64,000 bases of DNA, from the NCBI GenBank assembly GCA_022539475.1, contig VCMS01000006.1:16504-80503 (forward strand). Direction: 5' to 3'. The first letter of the stretch is position 1, and every line of letters starts with the position of its first letter. The notes below the pieces were generated by a model that searched no databases, was not told where the DNA came from, and worked only from the letters and a program-made list of their open reading frames with translations. Of the stretch, positions 43,833-53,955 are shown one piece after another. The stretch is from Gracilaria domingensis (Eukaryota; Rhodophyta; Florideophyceae; Gracilariales; Gracilariaceae). The position numbers and the translations under genes were made by a program.

Positions 43833-44472
43833 CCTTGGATCGTCTTTTTCTAAGGCAGAATCTCCGGCATCTCTGATTGTAGGACATATCAGTGATGGGT
43901 ATCTGGATTTCTTCCCTTCTTTCTAGTAGAGCCTTTACTTTTGTCGCCCACCATACTCAGTTTGTTTCCTTGCATTATCTCTTGCATTATCTCTTGCATT
44001 CATAAGGATTCCTTTGACCTACACTCTATAGTAATCTGCCACAGCCATCGCGCCAACGTTTTCCGATATGTGTTTCAAATCAATTCACTGTCCCACGCTC
44101 TCTTGGACCAAAGTTTCTGCGACAGGAAGCCTAGCTTTCCTCCGCCATCGTTGCCTACACCCGTGTTCTGCGAGAGACCACCCTCTCCGACACGTCTGCA
44201 GACATTTGAGTACACCGTCTCAGAATGTAGTTAGATGCCAGTTGCATGCTTAAGGCTAACTGTACCGTATTCGACCTCCGTCATTTCAGCGCCTCCGCAA
44301 ACAACAACTTCATTCCAACTTCTACGAAGCCGTATTCTCCGATCACAACATCTCCATCACATCCGTGTTGCATTAGCAGTTGGTCCACTTCCTTTTCACC
44401 CCATTCTTCTCTTGTACGTCAAAACGACAACGTGCGGTTTGAACTGCATTCAGAGCCCGATTTTCGGAACAG
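43833..44472. other. No gene seen
   Basis: Separates the helper gene from the captured block; it contains a short CTTGCATTATCT direct repeat near 43970-43997 but no recognisable coding text. Confidence 0.4.
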
Positions 44473-45425
44473 TTGCAGCAGAAGCTCCTTGGCGACAAAC
44501 AATTGCAGCTTCTAGTGCGACATAGTGGCGGTCGGGAACCTCGCAAAGTTCCGCACATGGAAGTCTCTGACGAAGGTTCCCACCATGGCCCCAGTCTCAT
44601 GCTGGGAGGACCGAAGAGTGCTTGGGAACTCGTCAAGCCAATGATGGAGAAGATCAGTACCCAGGTTGACGACGGGCCATGCGTCACCTACATCGGCCCG
44701 GAAGGCTCTGGCAACTATGTCAATATGGTTCACAACGGGATAGACATGCAGCTCGTCGGTGAGGCCAATGACCTGCTGCGCAAAGTTGCTGGTCTGTCAA
44801 TGGAGAAGATCTCTGACGTATTTGAACAGTGGAACGCCGCCGAATTGCAGAGTTTCCTCATTGAGATCACAGCTAAGATTCTTCGCCAGAAGGACGATGT
44901 CGTCAAGGACAGATCCTATCTCGTCAACAATCTTTTGAATCAGACTGGATCGAAGGGTACTTGCATGTGGACCATGCAAGAAGCCCCTGCGAGAGGAGTC
45001 CCATCCCCCTCATCGGGGCAGCTTTGAAAGCCCGATTCATTTTCGCTCTAAAGAAGCACCGTGAGCTCGCTTTGGATGTATTGGAGGGGCCAGCCTTCTC
45101 CGCGGAAAGAAACCCCAACGTGAAGAAGCAGATTGTTGCTGATGTGCGAAAGACACTTTATGCCTCCAAGATCTGCTCCTATGCTAAGAGCATGAATATC
45201 ATTAGAAGTGCTGGTGTTGATGGTGAATGGGGCCTCAACCTTGGCGCCATTTTTCGTATCTGGAACGGTGGTTTCCTCATTCGCGCCAAGATCTTGGATC
45301 GTATACACTCTGTGCACGACCGTGATGCCACGTTGTTCTATTCTTCTCAAGAAGTTCAAGATTACCGCGCGATACGCAGCGCCTCCTTGGCACCATTTAT
45401 CCTCCGCGTTCACAAGTCATGTTAA
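44473..45425 (+). pseudogene. 6-phosphogluconate dehydrogenase fragment
   Basis: The frame to 45027 reads GPSLMLGGPKSAWELVKPMM, then YIGPEGSGNYVNMVHNGI, MQLVGEAND, EQWNAAELQSFLIEITAKI and GTCMWTMQEA. These are hallmarks of 6PGDH, including the MVHNGI substrate loop and WN-EL-S-LIEIT helix. After a shift near 45000 the frame 44961-45425 continues IPLIGAALKARFIFALKKHR and SYAKSMNIIRSAGVDGEWGLN, then IFRIWNGGFLIRAKIL. The N-terminal NADP-binding Rossmann domain and the C-terminal roughly 120 residues are absent. The active enzyme makes ribulose-5-phosphate and NADPH in the pentose phosphate pathway. This truncated copy cannot work. Confidence 0.9.
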
Positions 45426-45490
45426 TTCGTCCTCATCGTTAGTATGCTCCTTTGTTCACCGCAGTTTCTATTTCTGAGATTAAGAGACGT

Positions 45491-45945
45491 ACGTTGTGAT
45501 CACTGTCTTGCACAGTATGCATAATGGAAAACGTTGCCTTGAGCGCCGCTTCGCGAAGTTCTTGTATGTGTGCTAGAGGTACAAGCCCATCTTGCATACC
45601 ACCAAATTAGCAGGCATTAGCGAAATGCGGAGTATCAGTGAGTCACAGTTAGAACATCGAAATAGAACACGGAACAAAGCCAAAGTAGAAGAGGTCTTAC
45701 CTTAGAAATAGAATCTGTATCGTAATCTCTTCGATGACGCTTAACGAATCCCACTTGTTTCTGTTAAAGGCCTTGAAAGGTTTCAGCATTGGTAGGACAC
45801 ATTCAACCAGGTCATTTGTTGAGGTAGAGGTGTTTTCGGCAATGAAACCACGAATGGAGCCCTTAGCGATCGCGTTCGCCCCAAGAGCAATAGCTCACGC
45901 ACCTCCAATTGACCTGCCAAAGACATATAAGCGATTCGTATCGAC
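45491..45945 (-). pseudogene. ABHD13/BEM46-type alpha/beta hydrolase fragment with intron
   Basis: A leftward frame reads DTNRLYVFGRSIGGA with the G-x-S-x-G nucleophile elbow (45898-45940). It has a TGA at 45895-45897, then AIALGANAIAKGSIRGFIAE, NTSTST and NRNKWDSLSVIEEI to about 45703. There a GTAAGA donor starts an intron-like gap. After an AG near 45596 the text resumes DGLVPLAHIQELREAALKA and ends SDHN at about 45493 before GTACGT, matching the aspartate- and histidine-bearing end of this family. Its N-terminus is replaced, in the same frame, by aminopeptidase sequence. Introns retained in place argue for DNA-level capture. Confidence 0.75.
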
Positions 45946-48390
45946 TTCTCTCGCAATTCGCGCGGCAACCTGTGGCTTCATGCGGTCCAATCGAGATACT
46001 TGTTCTGACAAAAACTTGTAGCCACTACCATCGATGCGAATGTGGACGTTTGCTGATCTGTATCCGCGCAACAATGCATACACCTTATTCGGTACGCTCT
46101 CGCTATAAATTTCGTGAGCGGTGAAGCCCTTGACTATGTCGAACACATCGTCTCGAGTGCCGGTGAACTGAATAGCTAACCACTTTTCGACGACCGAAAG
46201 ATCTGACTTCCACTTTTCATAGAACTCTTCCACAGCAATTTCGTGTTCTGGGCTCGTGCTCGAAGACAAATACGCCAAGTAGCCAACACATCTGTCATGT
46301 TTGTACCGCTGCGCACAATCTTCAGGCACAGCTCAAACACCTCTTTGCTTCCGAGCGTTGCCAAGTATGTCAACGCAACGTTCTTTAATACACGCCTACC
46401 CTGCGAGTCCGGATCCAGTTTTTCGGATGCGGACTGGGTCAGCCACCTCCACTTGCTTAGTTATGTACGACTCTGGCGGCAACAAAAACACTTCCGTACG
46501 CAATGCTGCATCAATCTCCGTATTCGTCAAAGTCTGCTTGAAGGAATTGATGATCGCGTCAGGCACCGAAGGGACCTCTTCGTCACTACTGATACACTTC
46601 ACAATGAAGTTCAACGCAAGCTTCTGTCCAGACTCCCAACGGTAAAACTAATCGGTATCATTTGCCATGAGGAATGCCAGCTCGTCGTCTGAAGCACCAC
46701 ACACCCTTTCAAGTTTCACTGGCGCACTGAATCCGCCGAGCAGTGAAAGCACCGATCCCTTCGGAACATTATTGAAAACGAACATATCATCTCAGGATGA
46801 AAAGTTCAAAACCATGGTCGGAGTTGGCTCAGAGCCATCCCCCAGATCAACAGGGACAGAGGACTCATCCGGACCAATAATACCTATGCGGATAGGAATT
46901 AGCATTGCTTCCGTGGTCGGTTGTTTCGCGGTTGCCGGAAGCATCTGGTTGAGTTTCAGAGAAGTGTAGAATCCCCGTCATTGTACGAAACGTCAACCGT
47001 CACAACCCGTGTGCCGGACTGATTATACCACCTTCGGAATACAGTTAGGTCCACATTTGGATTAGCATCCTGAATCGCTTGTACCCAATCCTCGCAGGTA
47101 ACTGCCTTGCCCTCGTTACGGCCAAAGTAGATATCAGCGCCTTTGCCGAAACCCTCCGGGCCTACAAGGGTCTTGAGCATTTTGATTACTTCAGCGCCCT
47201 TGTTGTAGACAGTGGCGATGTAAAACGAATTGCAGGGTGATATAGGAAGCAAGTCGAATAGGGTGCGACATTGGTCCAGCCTGCTCAGCAAACTGCGCAG
47301 TTCGCAAATGGCCACGTCATGAATTCGTTTCACCGTCTCTGAGTTCATGTCGGCAGAGAAGCTCTGATCGCGGAACACGGTCAATCTCTCCTTAAGAGAA
47401 AGTTGGAACCAAGAGCTCACAGTAACGTGATTACAGCTGTCGTTACGGAAGTACTCATATGCTACAACACCTCGACGTTGTTGAAACCGGTATCTGTCGC
47501 TGTCTCGGACTTACAATTACATATTTGCTCTTGCAGACGTTGAGGGAAGTGTTCCACATGGCACTAAAGACAAAAGTGGGCACCGCCACAATGTTGAAGA
47601 TATCGTAGTTATACCCCAAACCATACACATCTTCATCCCATTTCATTGCTTTCGTGAGACTTCTCATGGCGTGATGGCACTTGCGGACCTCCGACTCTCC
47701 CATCACATAAATCTTGAGATTGACTTCTCTTCCGTTCATTGCGACAAACGTATCGGTCGAATGAGACAGATCTCCAGTAACCAAGGCAAACAGGTAACAA
47801 GGCTTGGGGAAGGGGTCCTCAAACTGAGCCCAATGACGATTGTCAGAAGATTCTCTAGAAGACATGCAGTTTCCATTGCTGAGAAGCACAGGACACTTTT
47901 TGCGATCCGCATCTAAACGAACGGAGAAGATGGCCATGACATCCGGGCGATCTACGTAAAATGTAATTCTGCGGAAGCCCTCGGCCTCGCACTGAGTGCA
48001 ATAGTCACCCTGAGACATGTAAAGGCCTTCCAGAACCGTATTCTTCGCCGGGCGAATCCTCAAAACGCTCTCAAAAGTAAAGTCACTGGTGGGCAGTACG
48101 GTGGGAGAAATGGTGAGCGTATTTGCTGCCTGATCATACACATAATCCGAATCCTGGAGCACGGTTCCATCAATCTTGAGCGACGCCGGCTGCAAGGCAA
48201 GCGCTTTGCCGTCGACAAAAAGCGGCATGCCAGCATCACAGACTGGATGGATCTGCAGCTTGCCGCGAACCATCCTGTCCAGTCTGTCATCATCCAGCTC
48301 GAGGCACAAGTCTCCGTGCGAAACAAAATATGGTGAAGGAGCGTAGTCAGCCAAATGTTTAATCTTCGGCTCGGCGGAAATCGGCGCCAT
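45946..48390 (-). pseudogene. M1 aminopeptidase (PepN type), catalytically dead and broken
   Basis: Conserved text starts at the ATG at 48390. It runs through beta-sandwich blocks (CTQCEAEGFRRITFYVDRPD, then SNGNCMSS) to DIFNIVAVP, where the GAMEN exopeptidase motif has become SAMWN. After a shift near 47460 the zinc site reads VAYEYFRN instead of HEYFH-N, so both histidines are lost, while LKERLTVFRDQ keeps the third ligand E. The frame 47420-46956 continues YIATVYNKGAEVIKML, EDWVQAI and WYNQSGTRVV. Later frames give LIPIRIGI, SVLSLLGGFSAPV and the C-terminal helices to QVAARIAR. At least four shifts or stops occur. A second frame upstream (48590-48390) encodes an Ala/Ser/Arg-rich leader that could be an organelle transit peptide. 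Active enzymes trim N-terminal residues from peptides. Confidence 0.9.
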
Positions 48391-48762
48391 GACAGGCTCC
48401 GTGGAACGTCGGCGGCAGCGCGAGCGGACGCAACCGTGGCGTCGGCGACGGCGGCCATTGCGCGACAACGCAGAGCGGCCGTGAAGAGCGGCGTGAAGGC
48501 CGAGCGAGGGCCAGCGAACAACGGGCTCGCGGCGGGACGCAGCAGGGAAAAACAGGCGAACGGCACGGTGCATCGTTTTGGTCGCGGCAAAGACTGGAGG
48601 GTGCGCCGCTCGTGCGCTGTGTGGATTGCATCGCGTTCGGCCTGGCCCAGCGCTGCGCGCCTTGTCGATGACGCTGCTCTTGGCGGCGCCTTGATCTGAC
48701 CTGTAGAATCAGAAGATCAGAGCGAGACAGAACCGTTCCCTTTGCCTGCATCCACAGCGTTT

Positions 48763-49840
48763 CTAAACGTGAGAAAAGATGTGGGAGATTGACAGAAAAG
48801 AGCTTTTTGGAGAGCTCGCTATTCTTTGGGAGCGTTGAAAGGGCACTTGCGCCTTTGTTGATCTTCTCAGTCGGATCCGCTCCAGCTGCGAAAAGCCGAA
48901 AGGCAGCATCTTCCTGCTTCTGACGAACTGCACATATGAGGGGCGTATCTCCTTCATTTTTCCACCAATCGACATCACCAGGAGCTGATTGACTATTGCA
49001 GCATGTCCGTTGAACGCTGCAAACATAAAGGCGGTGTTGCCATAATTGTTGGCGTGGCTAACGTCCGCTTTTGCTTGCGGCAGTTGGTCTACCACTGTAG
49101 AGTGACCGTATTTGACGGCGATCAGCAATGCTGTGGTGACGTCTTCCCTAGTGTGATCCACTTTGGTATGCGCTCGCAACAGTTGGTACACTGGTCCACT
49201 ACGGCAGAGTACCCATTCTTCGCTGCCTGCATCAACGGGATGGATCCCGTTCCTTATGCAAGATTAACGTCTGCATTCGCTGCGAACAAATGCTGAATGA
49301 CTGAAAAGTGCCGGTTTTGATCGGCATGAATCAACGCGGTGACAGCGTCCTCCTTGGATTGATCTACTATATCTTATGCTTGCAACAATAACTCCGCTAC
49401 ATCTGAGCGACCTCTCCTAGCTGCCGAAAGAATCGCGTTACATCCTCTCTTGTTAACGTTCTAGTCGGCGTTTGCTTGCAACAGTTCGCCTACAACTGCA
49501 GCGTCTCCCTGCTGAGCCGCCTGAACCAGCGGGTTAGAACTTGTTTCCCATGCATGATTGGCATCTGCCTTAGCATGCAGGAGCTGTTCTATGATCTGCA
49601 AGTGCTCATTCTGAGCCGCTGTAATCAAAGCGGTGCACTTATGATACCCCACATGGTTCACTTTCGCTTTTGTCTGAAGCAGCTTCTCCACAGTTGCGAA
49701 ATGGCCGTTTTGAGCTGCAACAATCACTGCGTTCGATCCGCCTTCGTTTTTGCCATTGCCCCGCCCTCCTTTTTGCCACAAGCGAGTGACGGCGATGAAG
49801 TCTCAATTAAGAGTGGCAGTGAACAAAGCACGCGAGCTTC
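48763..49840 (-). pseudogene. Ankyrin-repeat protein fragment, broken
   Basis: Read leftwards, 33-residue ankyrin units succeed one another: NAVIVAAQNGHFATVEKLLQ, TALITAAQNEHLQIIEQLLH, PLVQAAQQGDAAVVGELLQ. They continue through a decayed middle (49460-49190, several stops and shifts) to TALLIAVKYGHSTVVDQL and TAFMFAAFNGHAAIVNQLL. The tail to 48763 is basic and not ankyrin-like. Such proteins are generic binding scaffolds, so no function can be given. It points the same way as the adjacent aminopeptidase fragment inside the candidate Harbinger element. Confidence 0.8.
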
Positions 49841-50007
49841 CATCTCTGGCACAAGGGCCGGAAAGAAATAAACGATGAAAGACTGTCTCGTATGACTTGC
49901 TTCGCTTGTATTGAAGGTATAGCACTGTTTCGGAGCTCCACCGTATGATATCGTCAGGACTCAGTCCCTTTGTAAAAGCATTTTGGTGCCCAAGTCGGCT
50001 TTACTGA

Positions 50008-51186
50008 TTAACAAAGTGGCTCGGCCACTCCCATCAAATCCGGGCGATGCAGGTTGCGTACACGCATAATCTCGACCATCTGACTACGCTTTTCCGTCGA
50101 CTTCGGTACAGACACGCATGGTTCACGGCCTTCTTCTGATGTGGCCATCATTTGCAGACCTTCCTTTGAAGCGCGATACCAATCGCGAATATCTTTCTCT
50201 AGATCCTCTTCTTCTTGTGGAGAAATAGCACGCACTTTTTCTCCATCCTCATCGATACAAAAGTTTTGTAACTTCATGCATAAAACAATTATACTAGCGT
50301 TGATGCTGATAGAATAGTTAAGGCGGCTCTGCAAGATCCTCCATCTGGCGACTAGACGCCCAAAAGCCTGCTCCACATGAACTCTCATGGAACTGAGAAA
50401 ATAGTTGAATGACTTCTCATACCAATACTGTATTTGAGATGAAGGGATAGGAGTGATCAAGTTTCTTGTACAAATATATGCCTCATCTCCCACCAGCCAA
50501 AACTCGATTGGAAGGTTCTGACCACCCAAGAACTCGGAAAGCTTTGATGCTGCATAAACTAACGAGTCGTGGGTAGATTCCACACATTTTGCAGACACAA
50601 ACAAGAACCGACCTGCGTAATCGACGACAGCTTGAACAGGAATAGCGTAGTACCCTTTTCTACACCAATATTTAGCATCGTTTCGTCTAGGTGGCTTAAT
50701 TTTGATAGTTATCCCATCGATAGCTCCAATGCAGCCGGTGAGTGGACTTATCTTCGAACGGGATGTTTTAAAACCCCTGGACAGTTTGCACAGATCATCG
50801 AACTTATCGGGTATACCCGAAAGCCTCAAAACTTTTGATAGTGCCATGCATGTCTCTAAGAATACGAAATAAACGGTAGATCGCTGCGTTCTGAAAAGTT
50901 AATGTATTGTATCCATAGTGCCTCCTGCCAATCGACTCAAAGTAATTCCCAATCGCATCGTTACTGAAAGAATTGGTCGTTCTGCTCTTCTTTTCATTTT
51001 ATCGCTTTTGGACAAGCATGGACGTACAAGATCAGCAAGCTTGTAAAGCGACTTACAAGACAAACGATAGTCTCTCTTAAACGTCGTGTCACTTAAAAAG
51101 TCAGTGATTGACTCAAACGTAACATTTCTACGCGTTTTGGCAGGCTATTTGTACGATTTTGTAGACGCATATTTTTTACTAGTCAT
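50008..51186 (-). pseudogene. Harbinger transposase (HARBI1-like DDE) with two in-frame stops
   Basis: One frame runs from the ATG at 51186 to 50008, broken by TAG after SYK (about 51145) and TAA after DTIH (about 50908). From the internal ATG at 50847 it is open for 279 codons. The N-terminal part has DFLSDTTFKRDYRLSCKSL and LGITLSRLAGGTMDTIH, the Harbinger helix-turn-helix. The catalytic residues are present: D in GCIGAIDGITIKI, D in FWLVGDEAYIC and E in VEQAFGRLVARWRILQ. Two point changes would restore it, so it died recently relative to the captured gene fragments. It lies inside the right terminal repeat. Confidence 0.9.
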
Positions 51187-51700
51187 GTTGATATGAAAAA
51201 CGCTTAGGTTGCGGACAACTGCCCGAGATTGTTGGGTTTGATAAGCAAAAAAAAGAATTGGATGCATGGTATCGGTTGTTCTTCAAACGGAAGAAAGAAG
51301 GATGTGGCTGCAAGATTGTGGAAATAAACACCTTGAAGACGACCGCGAAGAACGTTGAGTAGTAACCTTAGACATGAGGATATGCAACTATCAGTTTTGA
51401 TTGAAACGCAGAAATTTGCAGCCTTTTGCATGTTCTGCTGGAGACTTTAAAGCGCACAGACGTCGGAAACCGAGGCAGAGCGCAATAAGAGTTGAAGATG
51501 CTTGTACGAACCGTACAACTTGGTTATCGATGGGAATACAGCGCTGATAAGGGCGCAATGTGGGGGCCCATGAGCCAAACTGCTCAACATGTTGGTGCAC
51601 AATATTGCACACACGGAGGAAGTTCTGATTTAAACCTTGTTGGTGATAAAAATAGGTGTCTTGCTTAATTTACAGCTCTTTTTTTGAGAAATGTAAAGAT
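51187..51700. other. Upstream region of the Harbinger transposase
   Basis: No gene seen; presumed promoter and right subterminal part of the element. Confidence 0.4.
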
Positions 51701-51750
51701 TCACGCGTTCACGCGTTAACGTTCACGCTCTGTTTAGACCCCGCCTGAGG
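51701..51750. repeat. Harbinger right terminal inverted repeat
   Basis: TCACGCGTTCACGCGTTAAC, then GTTCACGCTCTGTTTAGACC, then CCGCCTGAGG; inverse of the 41911 end. Confidence 0.7.
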
Positions 51751-51811
51751 TGATTTCAGCAATGTTAGAGGCGCCGAATATATCAATTTTTGATTGTTTT
51801 TTTGTAACGTT

Positions 51812-51894
51812 CATACATGGAAAAGGTCAAAACACCTCTTCCATGTACCTTTTCTAAAAAAACCGGTACATGGAAGAGATCTCTTCCATGTACC
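51812..51894. repeat. TACATGGAAGAGA palindrome family, two stems
   Basis: A spacerless perfect 30-bp palindrome at 51865-51894 (GGTACATGGAAGAGA and its reverse complement) follows a looser inverted pair at 51812-51847 (TACATGGAAAAGGT; CCTCTTCCATGTA). The core is shared with the hairpin at 27945-27985. Confidence 0.85.
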
Positions 51895-52340
51895 CGACAA
51901 GGGTTAACAAGGCGTTTTTTTTGCGTGGACGTCTGTCATGCATTCGGGCCTGCGCAGGCCCTTCGGTAACATTACTTGTTTTATCGGCCTGTTTTATCTG
52001 TCCAAAAATCGAATGTTGAGATCGTTACATGTTGTTAACTTCACACATGAATTTCCTCCCTCGCAAGCCCGACCACGGTGGCCCCCTGTGAAGTTGTTGA
52101 AACTGCGCGTAACAAAATAATTTTTCACTTGGTGTGCGCAATTGCAACATTGACTGAGCCCGACGGTGGGGAAATGCGCGTTGTCGGACAGGACCATTAC
52201 CTGGAAATTATATTCGTCAAACTGGTAATTTATCATACTCGAATCGAGAACATGACCGTTTCATGTCCTTGTCGCTCTCAGTATCGAACTGCGGCAACCT
52301 CTACTGAATCCATTGGGCAGAAGTCCTGTCCGACAAGCAG

Positions 52341-52460
52341 GTTGTTACACAGGACCGAGCCGAGCGATATTGCGAACCTCGGCTCAATGCTTGGCCTCGC
52401 TTCGCTCGGGCAAGCATTCGCCTCGATCCACTATCGCTCGACACGGTCCTGTGCAATAAC
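52341..52460. repeat. 120-bp nested fold-back repeat
   Basis: Outer arms GTTGTTACACAGGACCGAG and a CGGTCCTGTGCAATAAC end enclose inner arms CAATGCTTG and CAAGCATTCG. CGAGCGATA and TATCGCTCG also pair. The structure suits a MITE or fold-back element. Adjacent ORFs on either strand are shadows of it. Confidence 0.75.
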
Positions 52461-52891
52461 TTATTACTTATACATAGCGAGGCTCTCGCAAGAAAGCACG
52501 TGATGCGAGCCCTGACGCAAAACAAAGCAGTACAAGTTGAGCAGATCGTAGTTACCTTTCTGCGGTCCATCAAAGGAGTTGAACCGTTGTGGGCTCGTGG
52601 GTCCACAACAACTCAATTCCATCGTAGCCGATACGTCTTGCAGGGCAGGTCATTGCCCGAACTGGAGGCTTCGTTGTACTGCTACTCATCTTTTCCGGAA
52701 CAACGGCCAGTGTTGATGTTGCATAACACAGCTGGTGCTAGCCGCTAGAGCAGATACGCTGTGCGCAGCGGTTTGGCAAAATGCATTTCGCAATACAAAG
52801 CGCAATACGATGTAATATGCAAAGCCTGTGCTGTACCGTCTCAAGTGGGTACTCAAGAGGTAACGCTACCGACTTGCAACGCCAATGAGTG

Positions 52892-52927
52892 ATCTCGAAA
52901 GGCGGCTGGTTTCCTTCAGTATAAAAA
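52892..52927 (+). promoter_or_regulatory. CCAAT and TATA boxes of the secreted-protein gene
   Basis: GCCAATGAG near 52891 and TATAAAAA at 52920-52927 lie 96 and 67 bp before the ATG at 52987, a plausible core promoter. Confidence 0.5.
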
Positions 52928-52986
52928 CATGCTGCGCTTTCTAATGCTTGCATCTCAGGGTCTCTCATGAAGCAAACAAAGCCACG

Positions 52987-53955
52987 ATGAGGTTCATATC
53001 AGCCCTTTGTCTATTTCTTGGAGCCACACTAGCCCAGGTTGTTCTGGTTTCAGGGTACACCGTTTTCGCCACTGGGCGGATCTTGTGTTACGGTGTGCCT
53101 CTCCAACACTCACAAATCTCTTTGATGGACAAAGATATTGGACGGGACGAACACATGGGCACTTCCACAACTAACAATCAAGGATACTTTTCGGTGTCCG
53201 GCTCTGCCAGAGACCGGTCATTCTGGAAAAGAAGACGTCGGCCCGATGTTTACATCGAAGTACATTACCGTCATGATTCAGTCCGAGCGCAATTCGAGGT
53301 CGATCGCCCCTTCTTGCAAGGCGGCAAAGAGAAGTCGGGCACCATAAAGAACCAAGAAGGTTACGTGAACTTTGGCACCCTGCGTTACAACAACGATCTT
53401 TGCAAAGTTTACCAAACGTTTTACTACGCAACGCTCGACTTTTATAACCGCGTGGGATACAGAGTGCCCTTCAATCTGAAGATCAGGGCAAGAGACATCG
53501 AACGCGGTAACACTCCAATCACCTTCTACAACAGGATTCGAATTCCACGGACCGTGCAAGTGTCCTACACCATGGCGAAACGTGAGCTTGCACACGCGGT
53601 TCGTTATTGGTACGACGGGAATCGTAGGCACTTTCGGAAGGATAGGCGCAACTACGGGTACACTCGCTACTATTCTTGTGCCACGAAGTCTAACCTGGGG
53701 CACGCGTTCAATATGGGCTGGGCGGAATACTGGGCGCAGACGACAAACTGCGGGCCTTCAAACAATTTTAATGGGCCGAAGGATGTAGTGGGCAATGTGG
53801 CTAAGGCTCTGTCAAACCTCCAGTCATCTTGCGGTTATACGCCTCACGATATGTGGGAAGCGCTGCGTCAGAACCGCGGCCAGATTCACACGTTCGACGA
53901 ATTCAAGCAAAAGGTCTGGATTATATCACCGCCGGAAATTCCGATGGTGTGTTGA
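52987..53955 (+). CDS. Secreted protein: transthyretin-like domain plus zincin-like domain
   Basis: The ATG at 52987 begins a 322-residue intact frame with a signal peptide (RFISALCLFLGATLAQVVLV). Residues 26-105 fit the transthyretin-like fold known best from nematode TTR proteins: FATGRILCYGVPL, SLMDKD, a TTNNQGYFSVSG strand, then VYIEVHY. The C-terminal half (190-260) resembles a gluzincin peptidase: AKRELAHAVRYWYDG, then FNMGWAEYWA, where related proteins have H-E-x-x-H and an N-E-G-W-A-E-F/Y-W helix. Here the first histidine is R199 and the first glutamate of the second motif is M243, so metal binding is probably lost. Cysteines are few and could pair in the secretory pathway. Role unknown; extracellular binding is more likely than proteolysis. 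Confidence 0.7.
   Translation: MRFISALCLFLGATLAQVVLVSGYTVFATGRILCYGVPLQHSQISLMDKDIGRDEHMGTSTTNNQGYFSVSGSARDRSFWKRRRRPDVYIEVHYRHDSVRAQFEVDRPFLQGGKEKSGTIKNQEGYVNFGTLRYNNDLCKVYQTFYYATLDFYNRVGYRVPFNLKIRARDIERGNTPITFYNRIRIPRTVQVSYTMAKRELAHAVRYWYDGNRRHFRKDRRNYGYTRYYSCATKSNLGHAFNMGWAEYWAQTTNCGPSNNFNGPKDVVGNVAKALSNLQSSCGYTPHDMWEALRQNRGQIHTFDEFKQKVWIISPPEIPMVC

Larger units (their letters stand above)
41911..51750. mobile_element. Candidate 9.8-kb Harbinger element carrying host-gene fragments
   Basis: CCTGAGGCAGGGTCTAAACA at 41911 matches, in inverse orientation, the end at 51731-51750 (reverse complement CCTCAGGCGGGGTCTAAACA). Both continue inward with GTGAACGT-type repeats. Directly inside the left end is a SAP/SANT-like gene (+) and inside the right end a Harbinger transposase (-), the usual two-gene layout. 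Between them lie about 6 kb of fragments of unrelated host genes. A TGA trinucleotide occurs just outside both ends (41907-41909 and 51751-51753) but is not a secure duplication because one end base would differ. Confidence 0.6.

Noticed and set aside
52301..52606. ORFs on both strands across the fold-back repeat
   Set aside because: They merely translate the palindromic sequence.
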